The notes: a model not told the origin generated them from the sequence alone. Counted from the stretch's first letter, positions 47,896 through 57,570 are shown. The stretch: 64,000 bases of DNA from DATGPD01 sp041398565 (GCA_041398565.1 JAWKUN010000002.1:1302001-1366000), one strand, 5' to 3'. Translations and numbers: made by a program.

Positions 47896-48540
47896 TCAGT
47901 CGGCGCTCAGCAGAGTCGCGTAGCGCTCCTCGAGTGGCACGAAGGCGTTGCGCCCCTCGTCGTGGCAGCGCACCTTGCCGGTCGCGATCTCGTACACCCA
48001 GCCGTGCAGTTCGATCTTGCCGAGCGCGAGCTTGGCGGCGACGGTCGGGTGCGTGCGCAGGTGCTGCATCTGGACCAGCACGTTCTGCTCGATCATCTCC
48101 TCGAGGTGCTCCTCGCCGACGAAGCCGTAGCGCTCGCGCACGATCTGGATCGCGGCGCGCGACTGTCCGAGCCAGCTCTTGACGTGCTGCAGCTCGTCGC
48201 TCAGCCCGTCGAGGTCGCACGCACCGCGCATGGCGCCGCAGTCGGTGTGGCCGCAGATCACGACGTGGCCGACGCCGAGCACCGCGACCGCGTACTCGAT
48301 CGACGCGGTCATGCCGCCGCCGAAGACGCCGTGTGGGGGCACGATGTTGCCCGCATTGCGGCAGATGAACAGCTCGCCGGGGGAGGTCTGCGTGATCAGG
48401 TTGAGGTCGACGCGCGAGTCGGCGCAGGTGATGAACAGGACTTCGGGGTTCTGGCCGGTGGCCAGCTTGGCGAACAGGCCTCGCTGGTTCGGGAAGATGT
48501 CGCTCTGGAAGCGAAGGACTCCGTTGATGACGTGTTGCAT
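47896..48540 (-). CDS. Beta-class carbonic anhydrase
   Basis: The 214-residue enzyme from the ATG at 48540 interconverts CO2 and bicarbonate in the cytoplasm. Zinc ligands are visible as Cys39 in ITCADSRVD, with the Asp41/Arg43 dyad, and His98 and Cys101 in GHTDCGAMRG. GELFICRNAGNIV and the C-terminal LHGWVYEIATGKV are also typical. It lies 14 bases after the SulP gene on the same strand, so the two probably cooperate in bicarbonate handling. Confidence 0.93.
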   Translation of the reverse strand: MQHVINGVLRFQSDIFPNQRGLFAKLATGQNPEVLFITCADSRVDLNLITQTSPGELFICRNAGNIVPPHGVFGGGMTASIEYAVAVLGVGHVVICGHTDCGAMRGACDLDGLSDELQHVKSWLGQSRAAIQIVRERYGFVGEEHLEEMIEQNVLVQMQHLRTHPTVAAKLALGKIELHGWVYEIATGKVRCHDEGRNAFVPLEERYATLLSAD

Positions 48541-48554
48541 GACTCGTGTTTCGA

Positions 48555-50099
48555 TCAGAGGGCGGAAACTTGCGTCGCGCGCGGCTTCGCGACGTTCGTG
48601 GTGCGGAAGCGGGCCTCGAGCCCCTGCCAGTCGACGAACAGCTTGCCGCCGACGATCGCGTGCTGCTTCTCCCAGTTGGCGAGCAGCTCCAGGCAGGCGT
48701 GGTCGATGTAGTCGAGCTCTTCGAGGTGGACGTGCACCTCGCTGCCCGGCGGCAGGGCTTCCAGGCGCGCGGCCAGCATCGGCAGTCGAACCACGGTCGC
48801 GGAACCGCGCACGTGCACGTCGATCACGCCATCGGGCGAGCGCGGCTGCACGTCGATGTCCAGATGCGTGAACCGATACAGCAGCTTGCCCAGCGACAGG
48901 GCGATCCCGAGGATCACGCCGGAAAGCAGGTCGACGGCGACGATCGTGGCCAGGGTCACGAAGTAGATGACGAGCTCGCCCTTGCCGTAGGTTGCCAGCT
49001 TGCGGATCGCGGCGACGTTCACCAGCTTGTAGCCGGTGAAGACGAGGATCGCGGCGAGGGCCGCCACCGGAATGGTCTGCAGCACGAACGGCAGCGCGAC
49101 GACGAACAGCAGCAGCCATACGCCGTGCCACACGGCCGATGCCCGCGTCTTGGCACCAGCGTCGATGTTGGCGCTGCTGCGCACGATGACGCCGGTCATC
49201 GGCAGCGCACCGAGGACGCCGCAGGCCAAGTTGCCCACGCCCTGCGCCATCAGCTCGCGGTTGTAGTTGGTGCGCGGTCCGTCGTGCATCTTGTCGACGG
49301 CGGTGGCGCACAAGAGCGTCTCCGCACTGGCGACGAAGGCCAGGGCCAAGCCCTCGGCGACGAGCGTCCAGTTGAATGGCGGCCAACCTGAGCTGCCGAC
49401 GAACGTGACCGCGTCGAGGAGGTTGTCGGGGACGGCGACGCGCTTGAGCTCGAGGCCCATGAGTGCGGCTACCACGGTCGCGACGACCACGGCGATCAGC
49501 GGCGCGGGCAACACCCGCAGCCTTCGCGGCGCCCAGCGCCAGGCGACCATCACCACCAGCGTCAGGACGCCGATCATGGCCGCGTGGAAGTGCGGCGACC
49601 CGTCTGCCGGCACGAAGCCTTTGAGGATCGCGGCGGGGATGTAGAGCAGGTTGGTCAGACCGCTGCCTTGTGGCCGGTCGTCCACCATCACGTGGAACTG
49701 GCTGGCGAGGATCAGCACGCCGATGCCCGCCAGCATGCCGTGGATGACAGCCGGCGACACCGCACGGAACCACTGCCCGAGCCGCAGGATGCCGGCACCG
49801 ATCTGGGCGAGGCCGGCGATGGCGATGATCACGCCGAGGGTACCGAGGCCGTGTTCGTTGACGAGCTCCCAGACGATCACGCTCAGGCCCGCCGCCGGCC
49901 CGCTCACTTGCATCGGCGCGCCGGCGAGGAAGCCGACGATCAGGCCGCCGATGATGCCGGTGATGAGTCCCGCCGCCGGCGGTACACCCGACGCGATGGC
50001 GATGCCCATGCACAGGGGCAGCGCGACCAGGAAAACGACGATGGACGCCATCAAGTCCTGGCGCCAGTAGGCTCGGACGCCTTCGAGTTCGGTCTTCAC
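48555..50099 (-). CDS. SulP-family anion transporter with STAS domain
   Basis: The 514-residue protein has about ten to twelve membrane helices (about 15-415) and a C-terminal STAS domain (about 425-514, with VHVHLEELDYIDHACLELLANW). Family features include LPLCMGIAIASGVPPAAGLI, QVSGPAAGLSV and DKMHDGPRTNYNRELMAQGVGN. SulP proteins carry sulfate, bicarbonate or other anions. Coupling to carbonic anhydrase favours bicarbonate. The start is a GTG at 50099 that overlaps the regulator stop as GTGA. Confidence 0.88.
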   Translation of the reverse strand: MKTELEGVRAYWRQDLMASIVVFLVALPLCMGIAIASGVPPAAGLITGIIGGLIVGFLAGAPMQVSGPAAGLSVIVWELVNEHGLGTLGVIIAIAGLAQIGAGILRLGQWFRAVSPAVIHGMLAGIGVLILASQFHVMVDDRPQGSGLTNLLYIPAAILKGFVPADGSPHFHAAMIGVLTLVVMVAWRWAPRRLRVLPAPLIAVVVATVVAALMGLELKRVAVPDNLLDAVTFVGSSGWPPFNWTLVAEGLALAFVASAETLLCATAVDKMHDGPRTNYNRELMAQGVGNLACGVLGALPMTGVIVRSSANIDAGAKTRASAVWHGVWLLLFVVALPFVLQTIPVAALAAILVFTGYKLVNVAAIRKLATYGKGELVIYFVTLATIVAVDLLSGVILGIALSLGKLLYRFTHLDIDVQPRSPDGVIDVHVRGSATVVRLPMLAARLEALPPGSEVHVHLEELDYIDHACLELLANWEKQHAIVGGKLFVDWQGLEARFRTTNVAKPRATQVSAL

Positions 50100-50518
50100 T
50101 TCGTGGTTCTCCGTTGCGCGTTGCTTCGCTTGCCGGCGCGCGCGGTCGGCGGCTTGCCGGTCACCATGCGCAGCAGGTCACCGACCGTCACGTGCGCGGC
50201 GAGCGGGTGCCGCAGGTGCCGTTCGATGTGGATCGTGTAGTGGTTGCGGCGTCCTTCCCGTACGTGCTCGAGCACGCCCGCGTCTTCGAGGTCGTGGACG
50301 ATCCGGTGCACCGCGCGCTCGGTGACACCGATGCGTCCAGCCAAGTCGCGCAGCCGTGCGTCGGGATCTCCTGCCAGCAGAACCAGCACGTGGGCATGGT
50401 TCGACAGGAAGGTCCAAAGGCCCTTGCGTGCACCGGGAGAGTCGCCGCCGGCAGTCATGTGCCGGTTGATGGACCAGACTGGTCGTTCCTGAAATAGAAA
50501 ACCGGACAAAGAAGTCAT
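50096..50518 (-). CDS. Winged-helix transcriptional regulator of the SulP/carbonic anhydrase operon
   Basis: The conserved domain (from about residue 30) has WTFLSNHAHVLVLLAGDPDA and then RLRDLAGRIGVTERAVHRIV as the helix-turn-helix, followed by a wing (LEHVREGRRNHYTIHI). The ATG at 50518 was chosen because GGAGG lies 11 bases upstream, giving 140 residues. The ATG at 50458 would leave a 13-base palindrome (50472-50484) as a possible operator in front of a 120-residue protein. Being first in the operon, with its stop overlapping the SulP start, it probably regulates these genes; the signal is unknown. Confidence 0.75.
   Translation of the reverse strand: MTSLSGFLFQERPVWSINRHMTAGGDSPGARKGLWTFLSNHAHVLVLLAGDPDARLRDLAGRIGVTERAVHRIVHDLEDAGVLEHVREGRRNHYTIHIERHLRHPLAAHVTVGDLLRMVTGKPPTARAGKRSNAQRRTTK
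50472..50484. promoter_or_regulatory. Palindrome at the start of the HTH regulator gene
   Basis: GACCAG, one base, CTGGTC: a perfect 6-1-6 palindrome. It lies 13 bases upstream of the second possible start of the regulator (50458), or inside its N-terminal codons if translation starts at 50518. It is a candidate binding site for the regulator itself. Confidence 0.3.
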
Positions 50519-50726
50519 GTTTCGGAAGACCTCCATCGGGTCGTGCGCAGCCGGCGAGTGCGGCAGCCCACCGCCAGGCGGGGGCTCGGGTTGCTCGGAT
50601 CACGCTTCGCCGTCTGCCGGACAGCCGACCGCCACACTGTTCCATTCCCAGCGCCCTGGCCCTGGCGACGTCGAGCTGGTCGTCGTTCGGTATCCCCGGA
50701 GGTGGTCTCGGCGTGCCACCTGCGCC

Positions 50727-52925
50727 ATGCTGCCGGAGATGATCGCGCGGACGCTCGCATCTCTGGTCCTGGCAGCCGCCTCGTCCGCACAGGCCCCGAG
50801 TCCGCCCCGTCCCAACATCGTCGTCGTCCTCAGCGACGACATGGGCTACTCCGACATCGGCTGCTACGGCGGCGAGATCGAGACGCCCAACCTCGATGCG
50901 CTCGCTGCCGACGGCCTGCGCTTCACGCAGTTCTACAACACCGGTCGCTGCTGCCCCACACGCGCCTCGTTGCTCACCGGGCTGCACCCGCACCAGGCCG
51001 GTGTCGGCCACATGATGGAGGATCGGGGGCACGAGGGCTACCGCGGACGGCTCGGCCCTCAGTGCGTCACCCTGGCGCAGGTCTTGGCGCCCGCCGGCTA
51101 CCGCTGCTACGCGGTCGGCAAGTGGCACGTCACGCCGGCCACCACTGCCGATGCGCTCGCCGACAAGAGCAACTGGCCGCTACAGCGCGGCTTCCAGCGC
51201 TACTACGGCACGATCCACGGTGCCGGCAGTTACTTCGATCCGAGTTCGCTGGTGCGCGACAACGAGGTGGTGACGGTGGCCAGCGACGGTGAGTACCAGC
51301 CGCAGGCGAACGGTGCGGCGACGCCGTACTACTACACCGACGCGATCGCCGACCACGCCGTGCGCTTCGTGCGCGAGCACGCTCGCGACCACGCCGGCGA
51401 GCCGTTCTTCTTGTACGTCGCCTTCACCGCCGCGCACTGGCCGTTGCACGCCAAGGCCGCCGATCGCCAGAAGTACGCGGGTCGCTACGACGGTGGCTAC
51501 GAGCCGGTGCGTGCGGCGCGGCGCGCCAAGATGCAGCAGCTCGGCTTGCTGGACGAGGGCTGGCCGCAGGTGCCGCCGGCGGAGCGGTGGGGAGACGTGC
51601 GGGACCCGGCCTTCGAGCGGCGGTGCATGGAGGTGTACGCGGCGCAGATCGACTGCATGGACCAGGGTGTCGGCCGCCTGGTGACCGAGCTGAAGGCACG
51701 CGGCTGCTTCGACGACACGTTGTTCTTCTATCTGCAGGACAACGGCGCCTGCGCCGAGGCCACCGGCCGCGGTGACGGGGCCAAGGCGCGCGGCGAGCGG
51801 CCGAGTCTGCCGCCGATGGCGGCGTCGGACACGCAGATCGGCAGCCGGCCGAAGCAGACGCGCGATGGCTGGCCGGTGCGCTCGGGCTACGGGGTGATGC
51901 CCGGGGACGCCGACACCTACGTCGCCTACGGGCGCGGTTGGGCCAACGTGAGCAACACGCCGTTCCGCGAGTACAAGCACTGGGTTCACGAGGGCGGTAT
52001 CGCCACGCCGCTCGTCGTGCACTGGCCGAACGGAGTGCCCGCGGCTCGGCGCGGCACGCTGGAGGCGCAGCCCGGTCAGCTCGTCGACGTCATGGCCACC
52101 TGTGTCGACGTCGCCGGGGCGACCTACCCCGAGCAGATCGGAGACGTGGCGATCACGCCGATGGAGGGCGCGAGCCTTCAGCCAGCGTTCGCAGGGCGGT
52201 CGATCGCGCGCACGCGGCCCCTGGTGTGGGAGCACGAGGGCAACCGCGCCGTGCGCGACGGTGCCTGGAAGCTGGTGGCGAAGGAGGGGCGGCCGTGGGA
52301 GCTGTACGACGTCGTGCGCGACCGTGGCGAGATGCACGATGTGGCGGCCGAGCACCGAGACCGCGTGCAGGCGATGGCGGCGACATGGCAGGCGTGGGCC
52401 GAGCGCGCAAACGTGCTGCCTCTCGGCGCCTGGCGCGGTAGGGTGCGGCAGGAACTCAGCAAGGAGACACGTTTCGAACTCGGCGCTGGGGCCGTGCTCG
52501 CGCGCGGAGAGGCGCCACCCATCGCCGGACGTGGCTTCTCGGTGACTGTGCGTTTCACCGTGCAGGACGAGCGCGACGGCGTGCTCATGGCGCACGGCGG
52601 GTCGGCGCACGGCTACGCGCTCTTCCTGCGCGAAGGCGTATTGCACTTCGTGGCGCGCACCGGCACCCGGATGGTCGACGTCGGCGACCGCATCGTCGGA
52701 CGCGGCGCGCACACGGCGCGAGCGCATCTCGATGCGACGGGCCGCGTGAGCCTGGTCCTGGACGGCGGCGATGCGGCGCGGGCCGATCTCACGACCCCGA
52801 TCACGACGATGCCGACCGACGGCCTGCAGGTCGGCCGCGATGCGGGGGGGCTGGTCGGACCGTACGCGCGCGACAACGCCTTCGGTGGCAAGATCGAGCG
52901 CGTGTACGTCGACATCGACCCTTGA
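50727..52925 (+). CDS. Secreted sulfatase (formylglycine type)
   Basis: The 732-residue protein from the ATG at 50727 has a signal peptide ending AASSAQA (about 1-23). The sulfatase domain opens with PNIVVVLSDDMGYSDIGCYG, whose Asp37/Asp38 are metal ligands. The maturation motif is Cys75-Cys-Pro-Thr-Arg79 in TGRCCPTRASLLTG, where Cys75 should become formylglycine. VGKWHV, FFYLQDNG and EHEGNRAVRDGAWKLV are further family features. The last 150 residues form a laminin-G-like beta-sandwich (FSVTVRFTVQDERDGVLMAHG) known from some arylsulfatases. It probably cleaves sulfate esters from polysaccharide outside the cytoplasm. No maturation enzyme is in the window. Confidence 0.9.
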   Translation: MLPEMIARTLASLVLAAASSAQAPSPPRPNIVVVLSDDMGYSDIGCYGGEIETPNLDALAADGLRFTQFYNTGRCCPTRASLLTGLHPHQAGVGHMMEDRGHEGYRGRLGPQCVTLAQVLAPAGYRCYAVGKWHVTPATTADALADKSNWPLQRGFQRYYGTIHGAGSYFDPSSLVRDNEVVTVASDGEYQPQANGAATPYYYTDAIADHAVRFVREHARDHAGEPFFLYVAFTAAHWPLHAKAADRQKYAGRYDGGYEPVRAARRAKMQQLGLLDEGWPQVPPAERWGDVRDPAFERRCMEVYAAQIDCMDQGVGRLVTELKARGCFDDTLFFYLQDNGACAEATGRGDGAKARGERPSLPPMAASDTQIGSRPKQTRDGWPVRSGYGVMPGDADTYVAYGRGWANVSNTPFREYKHWVHEGGIATPLVVHWPNGVPAARRGTLEAQPGQLVDVMATCVDVAGATYPEQIGDVAITPMEGASLQPAFAGRSIARTRPLVWEHEGNRAVRDGAWKLVAKEGRPWELYDVVRDRGEMHDVAAEHRDRVQAMAATWQAWAERANVLPLGAWRGRVRQELSKETRFELGAGAVLARGEAPPIAGRGFSVTVRFTVQDERDGVLMAHGGSAHGYALFLREGVLHFVARTGTRMVDVGDRIVGRGAHTARAHLDATGRVSLVLDGGDAARADLTTPITTMPTDGLQVGRDAGGLVGPYARDNAFGGKIERVYVDIDP

Positions 52926-52942
52926 GGCAGCCCGAGCGACTC

Positions 52943-53332
52943 ATGCTGACCGCCGACCACTTTCGCGCGCTGGCTCTCGCCCTGGACGGGGCGACCGAGA
53001 GCGCCCACATGGGGCACCCCGACTTCCGTGCCAACGGCCGCATCTTCGCCACCCTCACCGCCGACGGCGAGCGTGGCATGGTCAAGCTGACGCCGCCGCA
53101 GCAGCGCGAGGCGATCGAGGCGTGGCCCGCGTTCACGGCGGCGGCCGGCGCGTGGGGCCGGCAAGGGTGCACGCTGGTCGATCTGGCCGCCGCGCGCCGC
53201 GATGTCGTGCGCGATGCGCTCGTCTCGGCGTGGGAGAACGCCATGGCGCAGCCGGCCGCACGCTCGCGCTCCCGGGCGAAGGCGCCGCGCACGCGTGCCG
53301 CGCCGAAGCGGCGAGGCCCGCGTCTCCGGTAG
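52943..53332 (+). CDS. MmcQ/YjbR-family protein
   Basis: The 129-residue protein from the ATG at 52943 has MLTADHFRALALALDGATES, GHPDFRANGRIFATL and MVKLTPPQQREAI, the pattern of the YjbR (CyaY-like fold) family, plus a basic Arg/Ala/Pro tail of about 30 residues that may bind nucleic acid. A TTG at 52922 would overlap the sulfatase stop as TTGA and add seven residues; I prefer the ATG. The function of the family is not established. Confidence 0.75.
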   Translation: MLTADHFRALALALDGATESAHMGHPDFRANGRIFATLTADGERGMVKLTPPQQREAIEAWPAFTAAAGAWGRQGCTLVDLAAARRDVVRDALVSAWENAMAQPAARSRSRAKAPRTRAAPKRRGPRLR

Positions 53333-53571
53333 GCCGCCGCAGGCGCATGTCGGGCATTCGTCGGCGATGCCCTCGGGCCCCGGGCGATGCACCGCTGGTC
53401 GCACTGTGCCAGCGGCGTGCGGGCCTTTCCCGACTCGGCAGCGCGCGCGGTTTGGCTACGGTCCGCGCTCGCAGCGCGTTCGTTTTCGCCATGCCCGGAT
53501 TCAGGTCGCCGACCGACTCCTCGCCTGGCGTTTCTCGTCTGGAGTCCCACGTTCCCATCCCGAGCTGTGCC

Positions 53572-56346
53572 ATGACTTCGAATCCCCGCGGGTGCCACGC
53601 CCGCTTGCATCGTCTCCTCCTCATCACGCCGTTCGTCCTGTGGGCAGGCATCCCGAAGCTGCGTGCCCAGGCGAAGGACGCCGACTCGTTCTTCGTGGTG
53701 ACGAAGGCCAGCATCCTCGGGGCGACCACGCTGTTCCCACCGTCCAGCAACGCTGCCGGCGACGTCGTCCTGCGCCTGACGAAGGCCGGCAACGTCAACG
53801 AGATCCGGGCCTTCCTCGACGACGACCAGGTGCGCAGCGACGGTTCGACCCAGGCCCGTCTGGTGCGGACCAACACCTTCACGTTGAACAGCTTCCCGAC
53901 CATCAACAAGGACAGGACGGTGGGGAGCTACGTGATCGGCAGCGGCGCGCTCCAGGTCATCACCCGCTACGTGTACTCGAGCACGACCCAGAGTTGGCTC
54001 TCGAACACCATTGCCCGCAGCGACCCGGGCGGGCTCCTGCCGTTCGTCCTGCTGTCGCCGATCACCGACGTCGACGACAGCGGCAACCTCTTCTTCTACG
54101 GCGAGGATCAGCCGTCGGGGCGGCCCCTGAATCTGGGCGTCTACCCGGCGACGGCCGAGATCACCGCGCCGGCGTCGGCGACCTACGTCGCCAGTACGCG
54201 CGGCAGCATGCAGGCCCTCGATGGCTACGTCGCGGTGTCGCGCAGCGGGCGTGCCGTCTTCCGTGGGCGCGGTTCGGCCGGAACCGGCATCTACGCGTCG
54301 CCGGCGGCGACCGCCATCGCCACCGACGCGCTGGGCTTCACCCTCACCGGCCTGCGTCCGGCCGTCAACAACGCGGGCACGGTGGCCTTCCTCGGTAGCA
54401 ACGCGACGCTGAGTGGCGCTCTGTTGTGGTTCGCCGGGTCGTCGACGTTGCGCTATGCCGGCAGCTTCGGCGCCGCGGCGAGCAGCCCGGTGGTCGGCGT
54501 CCTGCCGCAGACCTACCAGACGACCGCGCGCACCGCGGTCAACGACCTGAACCAGATCCTGGTGCTGGCCACCAACGCCGGAGGCCACCCCGCCGTGTTC
54601 AGCACCAACCTGGGCGTGATGCGCGAGATCCTGGCCGTGGGCGACGAGGTGATCCTCGACAACGGCCCGGCGCAGGTCACCGGGTTGAGCACCTGGGGCG
54701 GCTTCAACGACAAGGGGCAGATCACCCTGCTGGCCACCGTGCAGCAGGGGGCGAGCACCGACACCGTGGTGCTGCGCACCAACCGAGCCTTCTACCAGAC
54801 CAAGGTCCTGGAGAGTCCGGTCACGCCCTCGTGGCGGCCGACGCCGACCACGGGGGTCGGCTATCTGCTCCGCTCGGTGCCACTCAGCCAGGGCGGCGTC
54901 GCCGCCCACGCCGGCTACACGCTGGCCAAGAAGGGCTGCAACCTGACGTCGACCGCCAACGTGCTCGGCTTCTTCGGTATCCAGGTCTCGCCGATCGAGC
55001 TGCAGAACTGGTTGATCGCGAAGTGGCGCGCCGCCGCCGCGGCCAACAAGGCGCGCTTCATCGTGCGGCACGTCACCAAGCGCGTGAACAACCAGGACGT
55101 CGAGGTGATCGTCAACGACTTCAACGAGGAGGTCGTGCTGGAGTACTCGATCGAGCGCGCCCTGCAGCAGGGCAGCGGCAACGTCGTGGCGTTCGCCGGG
55201 GTGTTCAAGAACCAGTCCACCGCCGGGCGCGAGAACCTCGATGCGGTGATCGCCGAGCTGCGCGCCGGACGCCCGGCGAAGCTGCGCGTGCCCAACGGCA
55301 GCGGTACGAGCTACAACCGCTTCGGGCACTACGTGCTGGCCTACGGCTTCGTAGATCCGACGGTGCCTGACGCCCAGATGACGCGCGACAGCATCTTGAT
55401 CCACGATCCCGGCAACTCCGGCATGCGAACGCTGCAGGACTACGGGGTGAACAAGGGCTACGACACCAGCGATGCCGGCTGGTTCGAGACCAACACGCAC
55501 CAGCCGCCGCGCTCGCAGGCGACGAAGCTGTATCGGGTGTACCGCTACCAGAGCGCGTTCCTGCCACCGGCGACGCCGACCTTGCACATGACGCTCTACT
55601 CGCCCGTCGAGGCGGTGGTGACCGACCCGCAGGGGCGGCGCCTGGGCTTCGACCCGGCGGTGGGCGCCTACCAGGAGATCCCGGGTGGCCTCTACTTCAG
55701 CGAGGACTCGTACGCCACCCTCGACGCCGAGACCGCCACTCCGCTGCCGTCGTGGGAGCTCACCGAGCCGGTGACCCACATCCTCATCCCCGTCGCCCAG
55801 GTGGCCGCGAACTACGACGTCCTGCTGATCGGCACCGGGACGGGCAGCTGGAGCCTTACGTCGCGGACGGCGGGCGGCAGCGACAGCCGGTTGGTGTCGG
55901 GTAGCACGCAGGTCGGCCAGCGGCAGACCGTGCGGCTCTACACCGAGCCACCCGGAGTCGTGACCATCGGTGCCTCGACGCCGTCGTGCAACGGCGCGAT
56001 CGCGCTGCACGCCGACCGCACACCGCAGCGCGGCACGGCGGCGTTCGCCTTGGTCGGCGCCGCGGCGCCGCCGAGCACGGCCGGTGTGTTCCTTCTCGGT
56101 GCGCCGAGCCACACGCCGTTGCGCGCCCTCGGCATCGACTTCTACCTCGACTTCGCGCAAGCGTTCGTGCAGCTGCCGGTGGCCAGCGACGGCGCGGGTG
56201 CGAGCCGCGTGCCGTTGCCGCTGCCAGCGAGCCTCGCGCGCGGAGCGCGGGTCGGCGTGCAGTGCGTGTGGCTCAACACGGCGGGCTGTGGTGGGGCCGG
56301 CACGCTCAGTGCCAGCGAGGCGTTGGAGATCGCGATCCAACCCTGA
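53572..56346 (+). CDS. Large secreted protein with embedded C39-like cysteine-peptidase domain
   Basis: The 924-residue protein starts at the ATG at 53572 with a signal peptide ending LRAQ (about 33). Residues about 35-400 have repeats such as VDDSGNLFFYGE, AVSRSGRAVFRGRG and AVNNAGTVAFLG, typical of a beta-propeller. Residues about 420-640 fit a peptidase C39-like domain: Cys456 in KKGCNLTSTANVLGFFG, His586 in GHYVLAYGFVD and Asp612 in ILIHDPGNSG. Beta domains follow, and the last 110 residues match a domain at the end of the protein at 60885. Substrate and activity are unknown. C39 peptidases usually cleave double-glycine leaders, but here the domain lacks a transporter and is probably outside the cytoplasm. 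Confidence 0.72.
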   Translation: MTSNPRGCHARLHRLLLITPFVLWAGIPKLRAQAKDADSFFVVTKASILGATTLFPPSSNAAGDVVLRLTKAGNVNEIRAFLDDDQVRSDGSTQARLVRTNTFTLNSFPTINKDRTVGSYVIGSGALQVITRYVYSSTTQSWLSNTIARSDPGGLLPFVLLSPITDVDDSGNLFFYGEDQPSGRPLNLGVYPATAEITAPASATYVASTRGSMQALDGYVAVSRSGRAVFRGRGSAGTGIYASPAATAIATDALGFTLTGLRPAVNNAGTVAFLGSNATLSGALLWFAGSSTLRYAGSFGAAASSPVVGVLPQTYQTTARTAVNDLNQILVLATNAGGHPAVFSTNLGVMREILAVGDEVILDNGPAQVTGLSTWGGFNDKGQITLLATVQQGASTDTVVLRTNRAFYQTKVLESPVTPSWRPTPTTGVGYLLRSVPLSQGGVAAHAGYTLAKKGCNLTSTANVLGFFGIQVSPIELQNWLIAKWRAAAAANKARFIVRHVTKRVNNQDVEVIVNDFNEEVVLEYSIERALQQGSGNVVAFAGVFKNQSTAGRENLDAVIAELRAGRPAKLRVPNGSGTSYNRFGHYVLAYGFVDPTVPDAQMTRDSILIHDPGNSGMRTLQDYGVNKGYDTSDAGWFETNTHQPPRSQATKLYRVYRYQSAFLPPATPTLHMTLYSPVEAVVTDPQGRRLGFDPAVGAYQEIPGGLYFSEDSYATLDAETATPLPSWELTEPVTHILIPVAQVAANYDVLLIGTGTGSWSLTSRTAGGSDSRLVSGSTQVGQRQTVRLYTEPPGVVTIGASTPSCNGAIALHADRTPQRGTAAFALVGAAAPPSTAGVFLLGAPSHTPLRALGIDFYLDFAQAFVQLPVASDGAGASRVPLPLPASLARGARVGVQCVWLNTAGCGGAGTLSASEALEIAIQP

Positions 56347-56370
56347 AGCGCGCCCCCCGGTGGCCGCGAG

Positions 56371-57570
56371 CTACACATAGGCGAGCCAACGCCACTGTGG
56401 GTGCGCGCGCTTGAAGCGCGCGAAGCCCATGGTCAGGGGCACCAGGACGGCGAGGCAGAGCGCCCAGGCCAGGTAGACGATCGGCAGCGAGAAGCCGCAG
56501 CCGCGCGGCAGCGCGCCGCCGAGCCGGATAGGGTTGGGAGCATCCCAGCCCAGCGGTTGGCCGGCGACGAGCTGGAACAGCCGCGACACCAGGTGCACGG
56601 CAGGCCACTGCAGCACGTAGAAGAACAGAGGCGCGCGTCCGATCCCGGTGAACCAACCCGCGCCTGTCGTCGCCCGGTTGCCGTCGAGGACGGCCAAGGC
56701 GACGAGACCAGGTCCCAGCGTCATCAGCAAGAAGTGCAGCGACGGCGGGTACTTCTCCACCCGCAAGAACGAGAACAGCGTTGCCGACCAGGTGTCGTGC
56801 GTGCTCCACGGCGCGGGATCGCCGTAGGTGTTGAAGCCGCGCAGCAGCAGGAAGAGGAAGGAGGCGCCGACTCCGGCGGCCAGCAGTGCTCGCCGGCGTG
56901 ACCCTGCCGACCATGCGTACACGCCGCCCAGCCAGAAGCCGAGCAGCAGGACCCCGACCCATGGGATCAGCGGGTACTGCACGAACGCCACCGAGCCGTT
57001 GCCGAACTGCAGGCCGCCCTTGTGGTGCAGCACGACCTCCAGGGCGCGCCACGACGGCACGCGCGCCAGGGAGAAGGTCGCGTGGGCGAAGAGGTTGTGG
57101 CCCGCCACCAGCAGCAGCCCGAGGCCGCCGAGCAGCGACGCCGGCAGCCACGCCAGACCGGCCAGCGCCAGCATCGACCAGCCGATGGCCCAGATGACCT
57201 GCAGGTGGGCGAGGAAGCCGTAGTCGAGGTTGAACCAGATCAGCGGGCGCAGGACGAGCAGTTCGAGCGCGATCAGGAACACGCCGCGCCGCGCCAAGTA
57301 GCCGGCCAGTTCGCCGCGGTCGGCGCGACGCTGCAAGCGCAACCGTGCCGCCACGCCGGCCAGGAGCACGAACAGCGGCGCGCAGAAGTGGGTGACGAAG
57401 CGCGTGGCGAACAGCGCCAGGTTGGTGGTGGCCGGATCGGTGGGGTCGCGGGTGAGGCCGTCGCGGTGCACGAAGTCGCGCGCGTGGTCGAGGACCATGA
57501 CGACCATGACGAGGCCGCGCAGGAAGTCGACGGCAGCGACGCGCTGGGAAGGAGGGGCCGAGGACGGCAC
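56371..57570 (-). CDS. DUF1624-type membrane acyltransferase-like protein
   Basis: The GTG at 57570 was chosen because it lies just before the first conserved stretch (RVAAVDFLRGLVMVVMVLDHARDF), giving 399 residues. Upstream codons are Arg/Pro-rich and overlap the region of the hairpin repeat. About ten membrane segments follow, with GNGSVAFVQYPLIPWVGVLLLG and GRAPLFFYVLQWPAVHL. RGLVM..MVLDHARDF is the signature of DUF1624, related to heparan-alpha-glucosaminide N-acetyltransferase. It may acetylate a sugar at the membrane; the substrate is unknown. It converges on the C39-domain gene with a 24-base gap. Confidence 0.8.
   Translation of the reverse strand: MPSSAPPSQRVAAVDFLRGLVMVVMVLDHARDFVHRDGLTRDPTDPATTNLALFATRFVTHFCAPLFVLLAGVAARLRLQRRADRGELAGYLARRGVFLIALELLVLRPLIWFNLDYGFLAHLQVIWAIGWSMLALAGLAWLPASLLGGLGLLLVAGHNLFAHATFSLARVPSWRALEVVLHHKGGLQFGNGSVAFVQYPLIPWVGVLLLGFWLGGVYAWSAGSRRRALLAAGVGASFLFLLLRGFNTYGDPAPWSTHDTWSATLFSFLRVEKYPPSLHFLLMTLGPGLVALAVLDGNRATTGAGWFTGIGRAPLFFYVLQWPAVHLVSRLFQLVAGQPLGWDAPNPIRLGGALPRGCGFSLPIVYLAWALCLAVLVPLTMGFARFKRAHPQWRWLAYV

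Noticed and set aside
52801..56340. Long minus-strand frame opposite the C39-domain gene
   Set aside because: No signal peptide or domain, and it covers three genes with recognisable features on the other strand.
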